Positions 56,507-64,000 of a DNA stretch of 64,000 bases are shown piece after piece. A program made the translations under genes and the position numbers. The notes beneath the pieces were generated by a model. The model was not told the origin of the DNA, searched no databases, and saw only the letters and a list, made by a program, of their open reading frames with translations. The stretch's first letter is position 1, and each line of letters opens with the position of its first letter. This DNA is from Candidatus Nitrotoga sp. SPKER. Its GTDB lineage: Bacteria > Pseudomonadota > Gammaproteobacteria > Burkholderiales > Gallionellaceae. The stretch spans positions 171,422 through 235,421 of the forward strand of contig QFXG01000028.1 of assembly GCA_003402285.1 (NCBI GenBank). The letters run 5' to 3'.

Positions 56507-56532
56507 ATAATCGGATAAACTTATCCGATTAT
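56507..56532. promoter_or_regulatory. Palindrome overlapping the vanZ-like start codon
   Basis: Perfect 12-base arms (56507-56518 and 56521-56532) are separated by only 2 nt (AC). The right arm ends inside the ATG (56531) of the next gene, whose ribosome binding site is not visible. An operator for a dimeric regulator, or a start-codon-occluding structure, is possible. Confidence 0.5.
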
Positions 56533-57604
56533 GAAAGAAATCATCCTCGCCTCTTCGCGCGCGCGTCTACGGACATACCTTGCCGCAGGTTATGCACTGT
56601 TTATCATGTATGCCAGCTTATCGCCGTTTTCGGGCTGGCAGGAACAGGGGTTGAAATTTTCTGCTGTATTGGCTTTGCCGTTATTCCTGCAATACACTTG
56701 GTTCGATGCCGCCGCTAATCTGCTCGGTTATCTGCCGTTTGGACTATTACTTGGACTGGCATTACGTGCGCGCTTCAGCGTAAGCTGGACGGTGCTACTT
56801 GCCACCTTAGGCGGAGTAGCGCTTTCCGCCATGATGGAATACGCACAAATGTATTTGCCTGTACGTATTAGTTCCAATCTCGATTTGTTCGCCAACAGTA
56901 GCGGCACGCTGGCGGGTGCGTTGTTGGCCGTTAGCATTGCGCCACGTGAATGGTTTGCTCTGCACCTGACGCATTGGCGTATACGTTTATTTCATGGCGG
57001 AGGAGGCGTGGATTTCGGTTTAGCGTTAGTCGCACTGTGGATGTTCGCGCAGGTCAATCCTTCACTGCCCATGCTGGGCAACGTGTTCATTAGCGAAGTG
57101 GCACGAGCACCTTTCGTGGTGATTCAGCCTGAACCATTTAGTTGGATGGAAAGCATGGTGGTACTGTTCAATATGCTGATGCTGGGAATGTTGCTGTTAT
57201 CCTTGCTGCGCATACGCCGCCAAGCGGCAAGTACGCTGTTACTGGTATTGTGTGCTGTGGCAGTAGCCAAATTCACCGCCGCAGCCATACTACTCAAATC
57301 ATGGGCATTGTTGTTATGGCTAAACGGTGAGGCCATGGTGGGTATTTTTACGGGTGTGCTGTTAGTAATTGCTGCCAGCCGACTATCCCGCACGCAGCTG
57401 TTAAAATGTGCGGCTCTAGTTGCGCTAGGTTATTGGGTGTTGGCGCACTGGATAGTGGATGGCGGTGAGCCTTCTGTAGCCATGCGCCTGTACCAATGGA
57501 ATTACGGCCATCTGCTCAATTACAATGGTTTATCGCAAACTATTGCATTAGTGTTTCCATTTTTAATGCTTGGCTACCTTTGGCGCGTTAAAAATACATC
57601 GTAA
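56531..57604 (+). CDS. VanZ-like membrane protein
   Basis: A 357-residue integral membrane protein. The N-terminal half (about residues 15-140) matches the VanZ family: AAGYALFIMYASLSPFSGW, DAAANLLGYLPFGLLLGLAL, ALSAMMEYAQMYLPVRISSN and LDLFANSSGTLAGALL. About nine or ten hydrophobic segments follow in total, including LMLGMLLLSLLRIRR and LLLVLCAVAVAKFTAAAILL. VanZ gives low-level teicoplanin resistance in enterococci; the role of proteobacterial members is not known. The palindrome at 56507-56532 overlaps its start. Confidence 0.8.
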   Translation: MKEIILASSRARLRTYLAAGYALFIMYASLSPFSGWQEQGLKFSAVLALPLFLQYTWFDAAANLLGYLPFGLLLGLALRARFSVSWTVLLATLGGVALSAMMEYAQMYLPVRISSNLDLFANSSGTLAGALLAVSIAPREWFALHLTHWRIRLFHGGGGVDFGLALVALWMFAQVNPSLPMLGNVFISEVARAPFVVIQPEPFSWMESMVVLFNMLMLGMLLLSLLRIRRQAASTLLLVLCAVAVAKFTAAAILLKSWALLLWLNGEAMVGIFTGVLLVIAASRLSRTQLLKCAALVALGYWVLAHWIVDGGEPSVAMRLYQWNYGHLLNYNGLSQTIALVFPFLMLGYLWRVKNTS

Positions 57605-57644
57605 CGAAGCTGTATAATTAAAGTTTATTTTTGTGAGGTCTTGT

Positions 57645-57956
57645 ATGAGCTACTATCAAAAGCATGTTTTCTTTTGCACTAACCAACGCGAAGAAGGCGC
57701 GGAATGCTGTAATAATATTGGTGCGCAATGGATGCGCGATTATGTTAAAGATAAAGTCCAAGCACTTGGATTATCTAATGAAACAAATCGTATTCGCATC
57801 AACTCGGCAGGCTGTATGAATCGTTGTGATGAAGGACCTGTGTTAGTGGTTTATCCCGAGGGGGTGTGGTACACATATATGGATGAAAGCGACCTCGACG
57901 AAATCATCGTTGAACACCTGCAGAATGGACGTGTGGTGGAACGCCTGAAAATTTAA
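57645..57956 (+). CDS. (2Fe-2S) ferredoxin domain-containing protein
   Basis: A 103-residue thioredoxin-like [2Fe-2S] ferredoxin. Four cysteines are placed as in the family: FFCTNQREEGAECC near residues 10-22 and NSAGCMNRCDEGPVLVVYPE near 55-72. A GAGG site precedes the ATG at 57645 (an in-frame GTG at 57633 is less likely). It overlaps the hydrolase gene by one base (TAATG), so they are probably co-translated. The physiological partner is unknown. Confidence 0.88.
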   Translation: MSYYQKHVFFCTNQREEGAECCNNIGAQWMRDYVKDKVQALGLSNETNRIRINSAGCMNRCDEGPVLVVYPEGVWYTYMDESDLDEIIVEHLQNGRVVERLKI

Positions 57957-58570
57957 TGCCCATATTAGAAAAGATTTCTATCCCAGGTCCAACAGGTAAG
58001 CTGGAGGTTGTGGTACATATACCGGATGTTATACCGCGTGCTATCGCGGTGATAGCGCATCCACTGCCTACTGTGGGCGGAACGATGGAAAACAAGATCG
58101 TAACGACACTAGCCAAAACTTTTGCCGAACTAGGATACGCCGCGTTGCGCTTTAATTTTCGAGGCGTCGGTGCCAGTAGCGGCGAGTTTGATAATGGTAA
58201 TGGTGAAGTAGATGATGCACTCACAGTAACGCACTATGCCTTGAGTAAATATGGCGACCTACCGCTGATCCTATCCGGTTTCTCCTTCGGTGGTTATGTG
58301 CAGGCGCGTGCGGCACAGCAATTATCCCCGTGTCAACTGGTACTGATCGCACCGGCATTGACGCGTTATGCGATGCCGCCCGTGCCACACAACACGCTAC
58401 TGATCCATGGTGAGCTGGATGAAGTGATCTCGTTAACAGACGTTATGCAGTGGGCTCGCCCGCAAGGCTTACCTATCGTAGTATTACCAGGAGCAGTGCA
58501 TTTTTTCCATGGTCGTTTAGATCAATTGAAAGAGATTGTGCGTCAAAACTTCTTAGGACAAGCAGTATGA
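57956..58570 (+). CDS. Alpha/beta hydrolase
   Basis: A 204-residue alpha/beta hydrolase of the small dienelactone hydrolase/YfbB-like group. The N-terminal strand region includes AVIAHPLPTVGGTMENKIVT, then RFNFRGVGASSGEFDNG, the nucleophile elbow SGFSFGGYVQARAA (Ser near residue 106), the acid in HGELDEVISLTD and the catalytic His in PGAVHFFHGRLDQLK. The substrate is unknown. Its start overlaps the ferredoxin-like gene by one base; hemJ follows after about 145 bp. Confidence 0.88.
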   Translation: MPILEKISIPGPTGKLEVVVHIPDVIPRAIAVIAHPLPTVGGTMENKIVTTLAKTFAELGYAALRFNFRGVGASSGEFDNGNGEVDDALTVTHYALSKYGDLPLILSGFSFGGYVQARAAQQLSPCQLVLIAPALTRYAMPPVPHNTLLIHGELDEVISLTDVMQWARPQGLPIVVLPGAVHFFHGRLDQLKEIVRQNFLGQAV

Positions 58571-58715
58571 CTAAAGCACTGTTCAATAAATTTTATCGCT
58601 TGCTTATAAAACATATACCGCCCGTTAAAATTGTTTTGTAATCCGCGCTTGTCTGCTTACTATTTGTTTCGTTTAAAGTTTTTAATTTATACCTGCATTC
58701 TAAAATAAATAAATT

Positions 58716-59129
58716 ATGTTATGGATTAAAGCATTGCATGTCATTTTTATGGTTACCTGGTTCGCTGGCTTATTCTACCTGCCGCGCCTGTTCGTGTATC
58801 ACGCCATGAGCAATGATAATACCAGCATAGAGCGATTCAAAATCATGGAGCGTAAATTGTTCTACGGCATTATGACGCCGGGTGGCCTGCTGACTGTCAT
58901 TTTTGGATTATGGCTGTGGATTGGGTTTGGTGTAACGGGCGGATGGATGCACATCAAATTCACGCTGGTGTTATTCTTGATCGCCTACCACGTCTATTGC
59001 GGCAAACTACTGCACGACTTCAAAACCGATCGCAACACGCGCAGTCACGTATTCTACCGCTGGTTCAATGAATTTCCAGTGCTGCTTATGATTGCCATCA
59101 TCATTCTTGTAATCGTCAAACCTGTATAA
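58716..59129 (+). CDS. hemJ: Protoporphyrinogen IX oxidase HemJ
   Basis: HemJ oxidises protoporphyrinogen IX to protoporphyrin IX in the inner membrane. The 137-residue protein has four hydrophobic helices. MLWIKALHVIFMVTWFAGLF holds the conserved His, followed by YLPRLFVYHAM, MTPGGLLTVIFGLWLW and MHIKFTLVLFLIAYHVYCGK. This matches the HemJ family (formerly UPF0093). Expected conserved His and Lys residues are present. It adds the penultimate heme step to the set in this window. The rlmL-like gene starts 4 nt downstream. Confidence 0.92.
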   Translation: MLWIKALHVIFMVTWFAGLFYLPRLFVYHAMSNDNTSIERFKIMERKLFYGIMTPGGLLTVIFGLWLWIGFGVTGGWMHIKFTLVLFLIAYHVYCGKLLHDFKTDRNTRSHVFYRWFNEFPVLLMIAIIILVIVKPV

Positions 59130-59133
59130 ATAA

Positions 59134-60276
59134 ATGCTTGAAAACTTTTTTACACCCTGTCCGCGCGGCTTGGAAACAATGCTGGTCAATGAATTGAATA
59201 CTTTTGGTGCGCAAGATGTACGTATCACCGATGGTGGCGTGCATTTCATCGGCCCTTTTTTGTTAAGCTACCGCGTCAATCTGCACAGCCGCATTGCCAG
59301 TCGCGTGCTGTGGCGCGTTGCGATAGCACATTATCGCAACGAGCAGGACATTTTCGATACGGCCTATGCGCTGCCATGGAACGATTGGTTCGATACCTCA
59401 CACACCATCCGCGTCAACATGACGGCAATTAAATGCCCTTTGAAAAGTCTGGATTTCGCCACACTGAAAATCAAGGATGCTGCTTGCGATAAATTCCGTG
59501 CGCTCACCGGGGACCGTCCCAGCGTGGATACACATACACCGGATATCCGCATCCATGCTTTCCTTGAGTCCAGCCGCATGACGCTGTATATTGACACGTC
59601 CGGCGATGCGCTGTTCAAGCGTGGTGTACGCCAGTACACCAATATTGCACCTCTGCGCGAGAATCTAGCTGCAGGGATTTTACTGCTGGCGGGTTGGCAA
59701 CCCGGTATGCCGCTGCTTGACCCAATGTGCGGCAGTGGCACCTTCCTGATTGAAGCGGCACTGATGTCGTTTAACATCGCCCCCGGCATTAGACGCAGCT
59801 TTGCTTTCGAGAAACTGAAAAATTTCGACACCGCCGCGTGGAGGGAGATGCGCAACCAAGCGCAAGCGGCACAAAAGCCGGTTAGCGCATTGTCGATTTT
59901 TGGCAGTGATTTATATGGTGACGAACTTAAAGCCGCACACCTTAATTTGGAAAATTCAGGACTGCGGGAAGCGGTGTCGCTCAATCAAGCGAACGTGCTG
60001 GAAATTTCCGCTCCAGCTGACCATGGTGTGCTGGTAGCAAATCTGCCTTATGGCGAGCGCATGGGTGACCTGGAAGAACTACAAGCGTTATACCCAAAGC
60101 TGGGCGACATGTTGAAGAAAAAATTTAGCGGCTGGAATGCCTATCTGTTCACTTCCGATTTACGCATGCCAAAGTTCATCCGCTTGTCCGTTTCACGCCG
60201 TACTCTACTATTCAACGGCGCAATTGAATGTCGTCTATTTGAATACAAGATGGTAACGGGGAGTAATCGCGCTTGA
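59134..60276 (+). CDS. THUMP-domain class I RNA methyltransferase (RlmL/YcbY-type)
   Basis: A 380-residue protein with an N-terminal THUMP region (about 1-155, FTPCPRGLETMLVNELNTFG) and a C-terminal Rossmann methyltransferase domain with PLLDPMCGSGTFLIEAALMS and the catalytic NLPYGERMGDLEEL (NPPY-type NLPY). This matches the N-terminal half of 23S rRNA m2G2445 methyltransferase RlmL and related TrmN-like enzymes. The target base is inferred, not shown. The start lies 4 nt after hemJ, suggesting co-transcription. Confidence 0.88.
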   Translation: MLENFFTPCPRGLETMLVNELNTFGAQDVRITDGGVHFIGPFLLSYRVNLHSRIASRVLWRVAIAHYRNEQDIFDTAYALPWNDWFDTSHTIRVNMTAIKCPLKSLDFATLKIKDAACDKFRALTGDRPSVDTHTPDIRIHAFLESSRMTLYIDTSGDALFKRGVRQYTNIAPLRENLAAGILLLAGWQPGMPLLDPMCGSGTFLIEAALMSFNIAPGIRRSFAFEKLKNFDTAAWREMRNQAQAAQKPVSALSIFGSDLYGDELKAAHLNLENSGLREAVSLNQANVLEISAPADHGVLVANLPYGERMGDLEELQALYPKLGDMLKKKFSGWNAYLFTSDLRMPKFIRLSVSRRTLLFNGAIECRLFEYKMVTGSNRA

Positions 60277-60489
60277 ATAATATCATATGCGCGAAACTCA
60301 AACTTATTACCACAGGCTAAACAATATTTCTATCACGTTCTGTCAAACCGGAAAAACAGTGATGTCATATTACGGTGCTCTTACAATTCACAAATTTCAA
60401 GCCAAAATTTGCCTCAAAGGCCAAGGTATTAAACTTGCTCAGATAAATTTACTTGGCAAAACAAACCGTGCAATATTTCTATGAGAATT

Positions 60490-60894
60490 TTATTTCACTA
60501 CCCTAAGTCGCGGTTTACCAGAAGGTGGAGGGTTATCCGGCAAAGGAGAACTACCACTATCCGTTGGTAGTGTCGGTATGGAGTCCTTTCCCTGAAAAAC
60601 TAGCCCCTGCCCAGTTTCCTTAGCAAAAATACCAATCACCGCATCTATCGGCACAACTAGTCCATGCGACACCCCTCCAAAGCGCCCACCGCAGGTAATC
60701 TCCTCATTACCAATATGCAGATTACGTACTGCATCCATGCTAAGGTTAATTACGATTTCGCCATCCTTAACATAAGCTTTTGGGACTCGCGTCTGTCCAT
60801 TCACTTTCACTGCCAAATAAGGGGTTAAAGCACTGTCGGAACACCAGTCGTAAATCGCACGTATCAAATATGGTTTTGTAGAAAACTCCTTCAC
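60490..60894 (-). CDS. sspB: ClpXP protease specificity-enhancing factor SspB
   Basis: SspB delivers ssrA-tagged proteins to ClpXP. The 134-residue product begins at a GTG overlapping the sspA stop (TGA) and reads STKPYLIRAIYDWCSDSALT, YLAVKVNGQTRVPKAYVKDG and ARFGGVSHGLVVPI-like residues (GGRFGGVSHGLVVPIDAVIG). The acidic/proline tail ends in the ClpX-binding motif RLRVVK. The GTG is the only plausible start. sspA lies directly upstream. Confidence 0.94.
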   Translation of the reverse strand: MKEFSTKPYLIRAIYDWCSDSALTPYLAVKVNGQTRVPKAYVKDGEIVINLSMDAVRNLHIGNEEITCGGRFGGVSHGLVVPIDAVIGIFAKETGQGLVFQGKDSIPTLPTDSGSSPLPDNPPPSGKPRLRVVK

Positions 60895-61490
60895 TTCCGC
60901 ATCGCTTTTTCGGCTGCCGTCATCGCTTCAATATAAGCCGGACGTGAAAACAATCGTTCAGCATATTTCATCAATGGCGCTGCCTCCTTGCCAAGTTGAA
61001 TATCATAATAATCCAATCGCCATAATAAGGGGGCGATTGCCACGTCCAGCATGGAATATTCATCATTCAACATAAATTTTTGTTTAGCAAAAATCGGGGC
61101 AATCTGAGTCAAACTATCGCGTACTGATAAGCGAGCTTTATCTGCAGTTTTTTGCACCCCACTTTCCAGTGCACCAATGTGACAGAACATCTCACTCTCA
61201 AAGCGATGTAAAAATAATCTGGCACGCGCACGCATTACAGGATCGGCAGGCATCAATTGCGGATGCGGAAATCGTTCATCAATATATTCGTTAATGATAT
61301 TAGATTCATACAGAACCAAGTCCCGCTCTACCAACACTGGTACCATATTATAGGGATTCATTACCATGAGATCTTCGGGTTTATTAAACACGTCAACATC
61401 AATGATCTGAAAATCCATCCCTTTTTCATACAACACAATACGGCAGCGCTGACTGAACGGGTCTGTTGTTCCCGAGTAAAGCGTCATCAT
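60891..61490 (-). CDS. sspA: Stringent starvation protein A (GST-like)
   Basis: SspA binds RNA polymerase during starvation and has a glutathione-S-transferase fold without conserved catalytic activity. The thioredoxin-like N-terminal domain (MTLYSGTTDPFSQRCRIVLY, VPVLVERDLVLYESNIINEY) is followed by a helical C-terminal domain. The ATG at 61490 (MMTLYSG) matches the family start; a GTG at 61502 overlapping the actF stop is an alternative, adding four residues. It lies in a run actC-actD-actE-actF-sspA-sspB on one strand. Confidence 0.93.
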   Translation of the reverse strand: MMTLYSGTTDPFSQRCRIVLYEKGMDFQIIDVDVFNKPEDLMVMNPYNMVPVLVERDLVLYESNIINEYIDERFPHPQLMPADPVMRARARLFLHRFESEMFCHIGALESGVQKTADKARLSVRDSLTQIAPIFAKQKFMLNDEYSMLDVAIAPLLWRLDYYDIQLGKEAAPLMKYAERLFSRPAYIEAMTAAEKAMRK

Positions 61491-61498
61491 AGCACGGC

Positions 61499-62512
61499 TC
61501 ACACTTTTATCAGTTGGCTACGGGCCATCATACGACGCACCAGCAAGAACCCAATAACAGCCAATACTGGGACAAGAACAAGAACAGCAAACACGGGTAT
61601 AGTGCCGGTGCCATTCACACCAGAAATCCAAACATACCTTTCAAACAACGTTCCAATAATAATACTAGCAGCCACTGTTAAGATAATAGGCGGTGAGTGC
61701 CGTGACCGACGCATAGCCAGCACTGTAAATGGAATAATAAATTTAAGAGTTATCATTGACCACCATATCACGCTATAGTCGCCATTCTGCATTCCCATCA
61801 CGCGATCCACTTCGTTGGGGAGATTGGGATACCAGATGACTAAATATTGTGCAAAGAAAGTATATATAAATAGTAAGGTGAAGGCGAACATCATCTGCGC
61901 GAAGTAATTGTAAACGTAATCTTCAACGGGGCGCATCAATTTGCCACTCGTATTCAATACATAAATCCACGTCACAAAAAAAGCCATGAACATGTTGAAA
62001 TTACTAATAAAATGCTGCATGCCATAAATCGCACTATGCCAAGATGGCACCAACGTCATCTCGAAATCCCACGCTATCATCGTGCCGTATAATACAAACG
62101 TATAGGGAATCCAATTTGCAATATTGTGGAAGCGTTGCTGATCTTCCTTGCTGCGATCACTTACCTCCTGCCGCTTGATAAACACCCAAAAAATGGTCAT
62201 TACTGCCAACATACCAAGTACTTGGCGTATCACCAAAAATGTGTAGTTATGCCAAGCGGGAAGATGATGCCCATGCTCAGTAGCCGTACTCAACCATGGG
62301 AAAGTTTTTTCGCCGCCAACTAATAGTATGATCAACAATACAAACGCTAACGGGAAAAGTGCAAACAAAGATACTGCTAATCGGCGAATTTCATAGCGCC
62401 ATTGGGCACCTACCAAGTGCAACACTGCACTCAATGTCACCCCCCCCAGCGCAAGATAAAGTACCACCAAAAAACTCACTGTCAAAACTGACCAATTGCT
62501 ATACGAAATCAT
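61499..62512 (-). CDS. actF: Alternative Complex III subunit ActF (NrfD-like membrane protein)
   Basis: A 337-residue polytopic membrane protein with about nine to ten hydrophobic helices (e.g. VLTVSFLVVLYLALGGVTLS, LAVSLFALFPLAFVLLIILL, LFIYTFFAQYLVIWYPNLPN). It belongs to the ActF subunit of Alternative Complex III, a quinol oxidoreductase unrelated to cytochrome bc1. The ATG at 62512 has GGGAG about 8 nt upstream; the upstream GTG (62521) is too close to it. It is 13 bp from actE and, at the other end, borders sspA. Confidence 0.88.
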   Translation of the reverse strand: MISYSNWSVLTVSFLVVLYLALGGVTLSAVLHLVGAQWRYEIRRLAVSLFALFPLAFVLLIILLVGGEKTFPWLSTATEHGHHLPAWHNYTFLVIRQVLGMLAVMTIFWVFIKRQEVSDRSKEDQQRFHNIANWIPYTFVLYGTMIAWDFEMTLVPSWHSAIYGMQHFISNFNMFMAFFVTWIYVLNTSGKLMRPVEDYVYNYFAQMMFAFTLLFIYTFFAQYLVIWYPNLPNEVDRVMGMQNGDYSVIWWSMITLKFIIPFTVLAMRRSRHSPPIILTVAASIIIGTLFERYVWISGVNGTGTIPVFAVLVLVPVLAVIGFLLVRRMMARSQLIKV

Positions 62513-62525
62513 TTGCTGCACTCCC

Positions 62526-63065
62526 TTATTTGGCTGTAGGCGTTACTGCCACGGCAGATTGCCCATTTTGCAGCACCTTGCGCACATAGTTGATTACATT
62601 CCAGCGTTCCGTAACTGACAGATCATTCGCATACGATGGCATGACCGCACCACCGAACGTCATATAGCCCCAGATGAAACCATCAGACCGCTCTTTAGTT
62701 TGATCAGCTGTCAAATCAAACGGCTTTAACAATAATTTCGCTCCAACTAATCCATCGCCCTTTCCAGCATATCCGTGACAAGGAGTACAATAAATTTGAA
62801 ACAGCTTCCCGCCAAGCGCCACTGATTTGTCGTCTGCTGGAATCGGATTCATCTGCTTTTCAGACGCACTCATATCCTTCACCAGAGATGTAGCACCAGG
62901 AATAGGTATTGAATGTTTTGGAAATGGCTTCATTCCAGGATTTTTCAAATCTACGCTTTCCTGTGGTTTAATACTAATCTGGTTGGCCATGTCGTGCGAC
63001 CATGGCCACGCTTGCGCAAACGTAGGCACCAACAGTAATGCAATTGCCAAGGATATTTTCATCAT
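62526..63065 (-). CDS. actE: Alternative Complex III cytochrome c subunit ActE
   Basis: A 179-residue periplasmic or membrane-associated mono-heme cytochrome c. A signal sequence covers residues 1-19 (IALLLVPTFAQA). The heme-binding motif is CTPCH at about 113-117 in KLFQIYCTPCHGYAGKGDG, and a distal Met lies in FGGAVMPSYANDLSV. It matches the ActE subunit of Alternative Complex III. The start ATG overlaps the actD stop by 4 nt (ATGA). Acidic and polar N-terminal extension before the heme domain is typical of the family. Confidence 0.88.
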   Translation of the reverse strand: MMKISLAIALLLVPTFAQAWPWSHDMANQISIKPQESVDLKNPGMKPFPKHSIPIPGATSLVKDMSASEKQMNPIPADDKSVALGGKLFQIYCTPCHGYAGKGDGLVGAKLLLKPFDLTADQTKERSDGFIWGYMTFGGAVMPSYANDLSVTERWNVINYVRKVLQNGQSAVAVTPTAK

Positions 63066-63589
63066 TTTCCCGCCTCTTCCTGAATCTCAAGTGCCTTATG
63101 CTTGGTAAAAATCGTCTTAAAAATAGCCACTGCCGATTCATCCCCTTTCACCAAAATACCAATTTGGTCTTCCGATACTTTGGCGCTATATAACGATGAC
63201 CGCTTAGCTGGCAAACCTGCACAAATTAAGAACCCAAGGATGGTGATGAATACACCGCCAAGAATGAACATTTCATAAGTCAGCACGAAATCAGGTGGCA
63301 ATGGCACAATTGGTTTGCCACCCTTAATTTGAGAAAAGAAGTTTGCTTGCGCCCCCGAGACAAGAAAAAATGCTAACAAGGCACCGGTACAAGCTCCAAT
63401 TAAAGTAAACCATTGCACATGGACTGGTTTGTCGCCCAATACTTTTTCAACTTCAGGGTGCTCAATAGGTGACTTGAGTATCAAGTCATCCATGTTAAAC
63501 CCCTTGATATTGGCCGCGCGTAATTCGGAAATTGCAGCCACGGCCTCATCAAAATCGTTAAACAGTGCCAGTAAATGACGCTTGCTCAT
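63062..63589 (-). CDS. actD: Alternative Complex III subunit ActD (DUF3341)
   Basis: A 175-residue membrane protein with a cytoplasmic N-terminal domain (SKRHLLALFNDFDEAVAAIS) and two central helices (about residues 80-100 and 120-145, LGGVFITILGFLICAGLPAK). It matches the ActD/DUF3341 subunit, which has no cofactor. The start ATG directly follows the actC stop codon. It overlaps actE by 4 nt. Confidence 0.87.
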   Translation of the reverse strand: MSKRHLLALFNDFDEAVAAISELRAANIKGFNMDDLILKSPIEHPEVEKVLGDKPVHVQWFTLIGACTGALLAFFLVSGAQANFFSQIKGGKPIVPLPPDFVLTYEMFILGGVFITILGFLICAGLPAKRSSLYSAKVSEDQIGILVKGDESAVAIFKTIFTKHKALEIQEEAGK

Positions 63590-64000
63590 TTAGTATTCTC
63601 CCTTCACAGCAGGTTTGTGCTTCAGTGCTAGACTGCGGTGATATACCATTTCTTTGACTTCATACATAGAAACGGATGGGAATACCTTGCAGAAGACCAT
63701 AAACAATAGAGTAAACCAACCAAAACTACCAAACACGATACCCCACTGCACTAAGCTTGGCCATTGATCATGATCCCAAGTCCAAGGATAGTGACCGTGC
63801 GCAAAACTCGGGGAGATGATCATCCAACGCTCCAACCACATACCCACGTTGAGCAATATCGACACTACGAACAATATCGGGAGATGAGTCTGGAAACGTT
63901 TAAATGCTAGCATCAAAGGTAAAATGGACCCAAAGAAGATCATTGCCCAAAAGAACGGGGCATAAGGACCAGTAGCCTTAAAAATTAATTGATCCTTAGC
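63590..64000 (-). CDS. actC: Alternative Complex III subunit ActC, 3' part (NrfD family; 5' end beyond window)
   Basis: The frame runs open from the window edge to its TAA at 63590-63592, giving the last 136 or so residues of an NrfD-type quinol-binding membrane protein. Visible helices include FFWAMIFFGSILPLMLAF, LPILFVVSILLNVGMWLERW and LVQWGIVFGSFGWFTLLFMV. The C-terminal tail is cytoplasmic and polar. Placed before actD, actE and actF it fits ActC of Alternative Complex III. The ATG at 63943 is internal, not the gene start. Confidence 0.85.
   Translation of the reverse strand, partial: AKDQLIFKATGPYAPFFWAMIFFGSILPLMLAFKRFQTHLPILFVVSILLNVGMWLERWMIISPSFAHGHYPWTWDHDQWPSLVQWGIVFGSFGWFTLLFMVFCKVFPSVSMYEVKEMVYHRSLALKHKPAVKGEY

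Noticed and set aside
58567-58641. 24-codon frame overlapping the stop of the alpha/beta hydrolase
   Set aside because: Very short, without recognised homology; chance overlap is more likely than a gene.

Overview
The window reads as chromosomal DNA of a betaproteobacterium, most likely of the family Gallionellaceae (Gallionella, Sideroxydans or Candidatus Nitrotoga type). This is inferred from betaproteobacterial gene order (hemA-prfA-prmC, dusB-fis-purH-purD-hemF, hemC-hemD-hemX-hemY next to ppc), from an Alternative Complex III (act) operon placed directly before sspA-sspB, and from a PEP-CTERM protein. There are no rRNA genes, no recognisable tRNA genes, no CRISPR array and no transposase or integrase.

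Layout. 1-5458: recG (cut by the window edge), ridA, a DUF2024 gene, hemB, engB and hemL, all on the minus strand. 5655-13660: an accessory block with a cobalamin riboswitch, a TonB-dependent receptor and four tandem paralogues of the formylglycine-generating-enzyme (FGE/SUMF1) fold. 13664-22584: rubredoxin, thiD-thiE, the hemC-hemD-hemX-hemY cluster and divergent ppc. 22740-26431: an AlgR/AlgZ-like two-component pair, argH and grxD. 26644-45560: a long accessory stretch holding small enzymes, a HEPN-like protein, a zwf-tal-tkt-pgm sugar-phosphate cluster followed by a wrecked alpha-glucan phosphorylase gene, a Rieske/FAD oxidoreductase, a secreted protease, a Gly/Tyr-rich secreted protein, an outer-membrane barrel, a PEP-CTERM protein and dsbC. 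45579-61490: housekeeping genes (ubi hydroxylase, dusB-fis-purH-purD, hemF, prmC/prfA/hemA, apaG, vanZ-like, hemJ, rlmL-like, sspAB). 61499-64000: actF, actE, actD and the 3' end of actC.

Function. Heme synthesis dominates: hemA, hemL, hemB, hemC, hemD, hemF and hemJ cover the C5 pathway except hemE and hemH, with hemX and hemY alongside. This fits an organism with a large cytochrome demand, as does the Alternative Complex III, which passes electrons from quinol to periplasmic acceptors. The zwf-tal-tkt-pgm cluster joins the oxidative and non-oxidative pentose phosphate pathways to hexose phosphates, but the adjacent glycogen phosphorylase is a pseudogene.

Most notable points. The four FGE-fold paralogues lack the catalytic cysteine pair. 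They end in a segment with fixed RGGSW, R-A-R and GFR scaffolds around positions that differ in every copy. At nine of these positions every codon in all four copies ends in C or T, the pattern left by diversity-generating retroelement (DGR) mutagenesis of AAY template codons. No reverse transcriptase or template repeat is visible here, so this is a candidate array of orphan or remotely served variable proteins. Three gene remnants (a SAM methyltransferase, an alpha-glucan phosphorylase and a GyrI-like domain) show ongoing gene decay.
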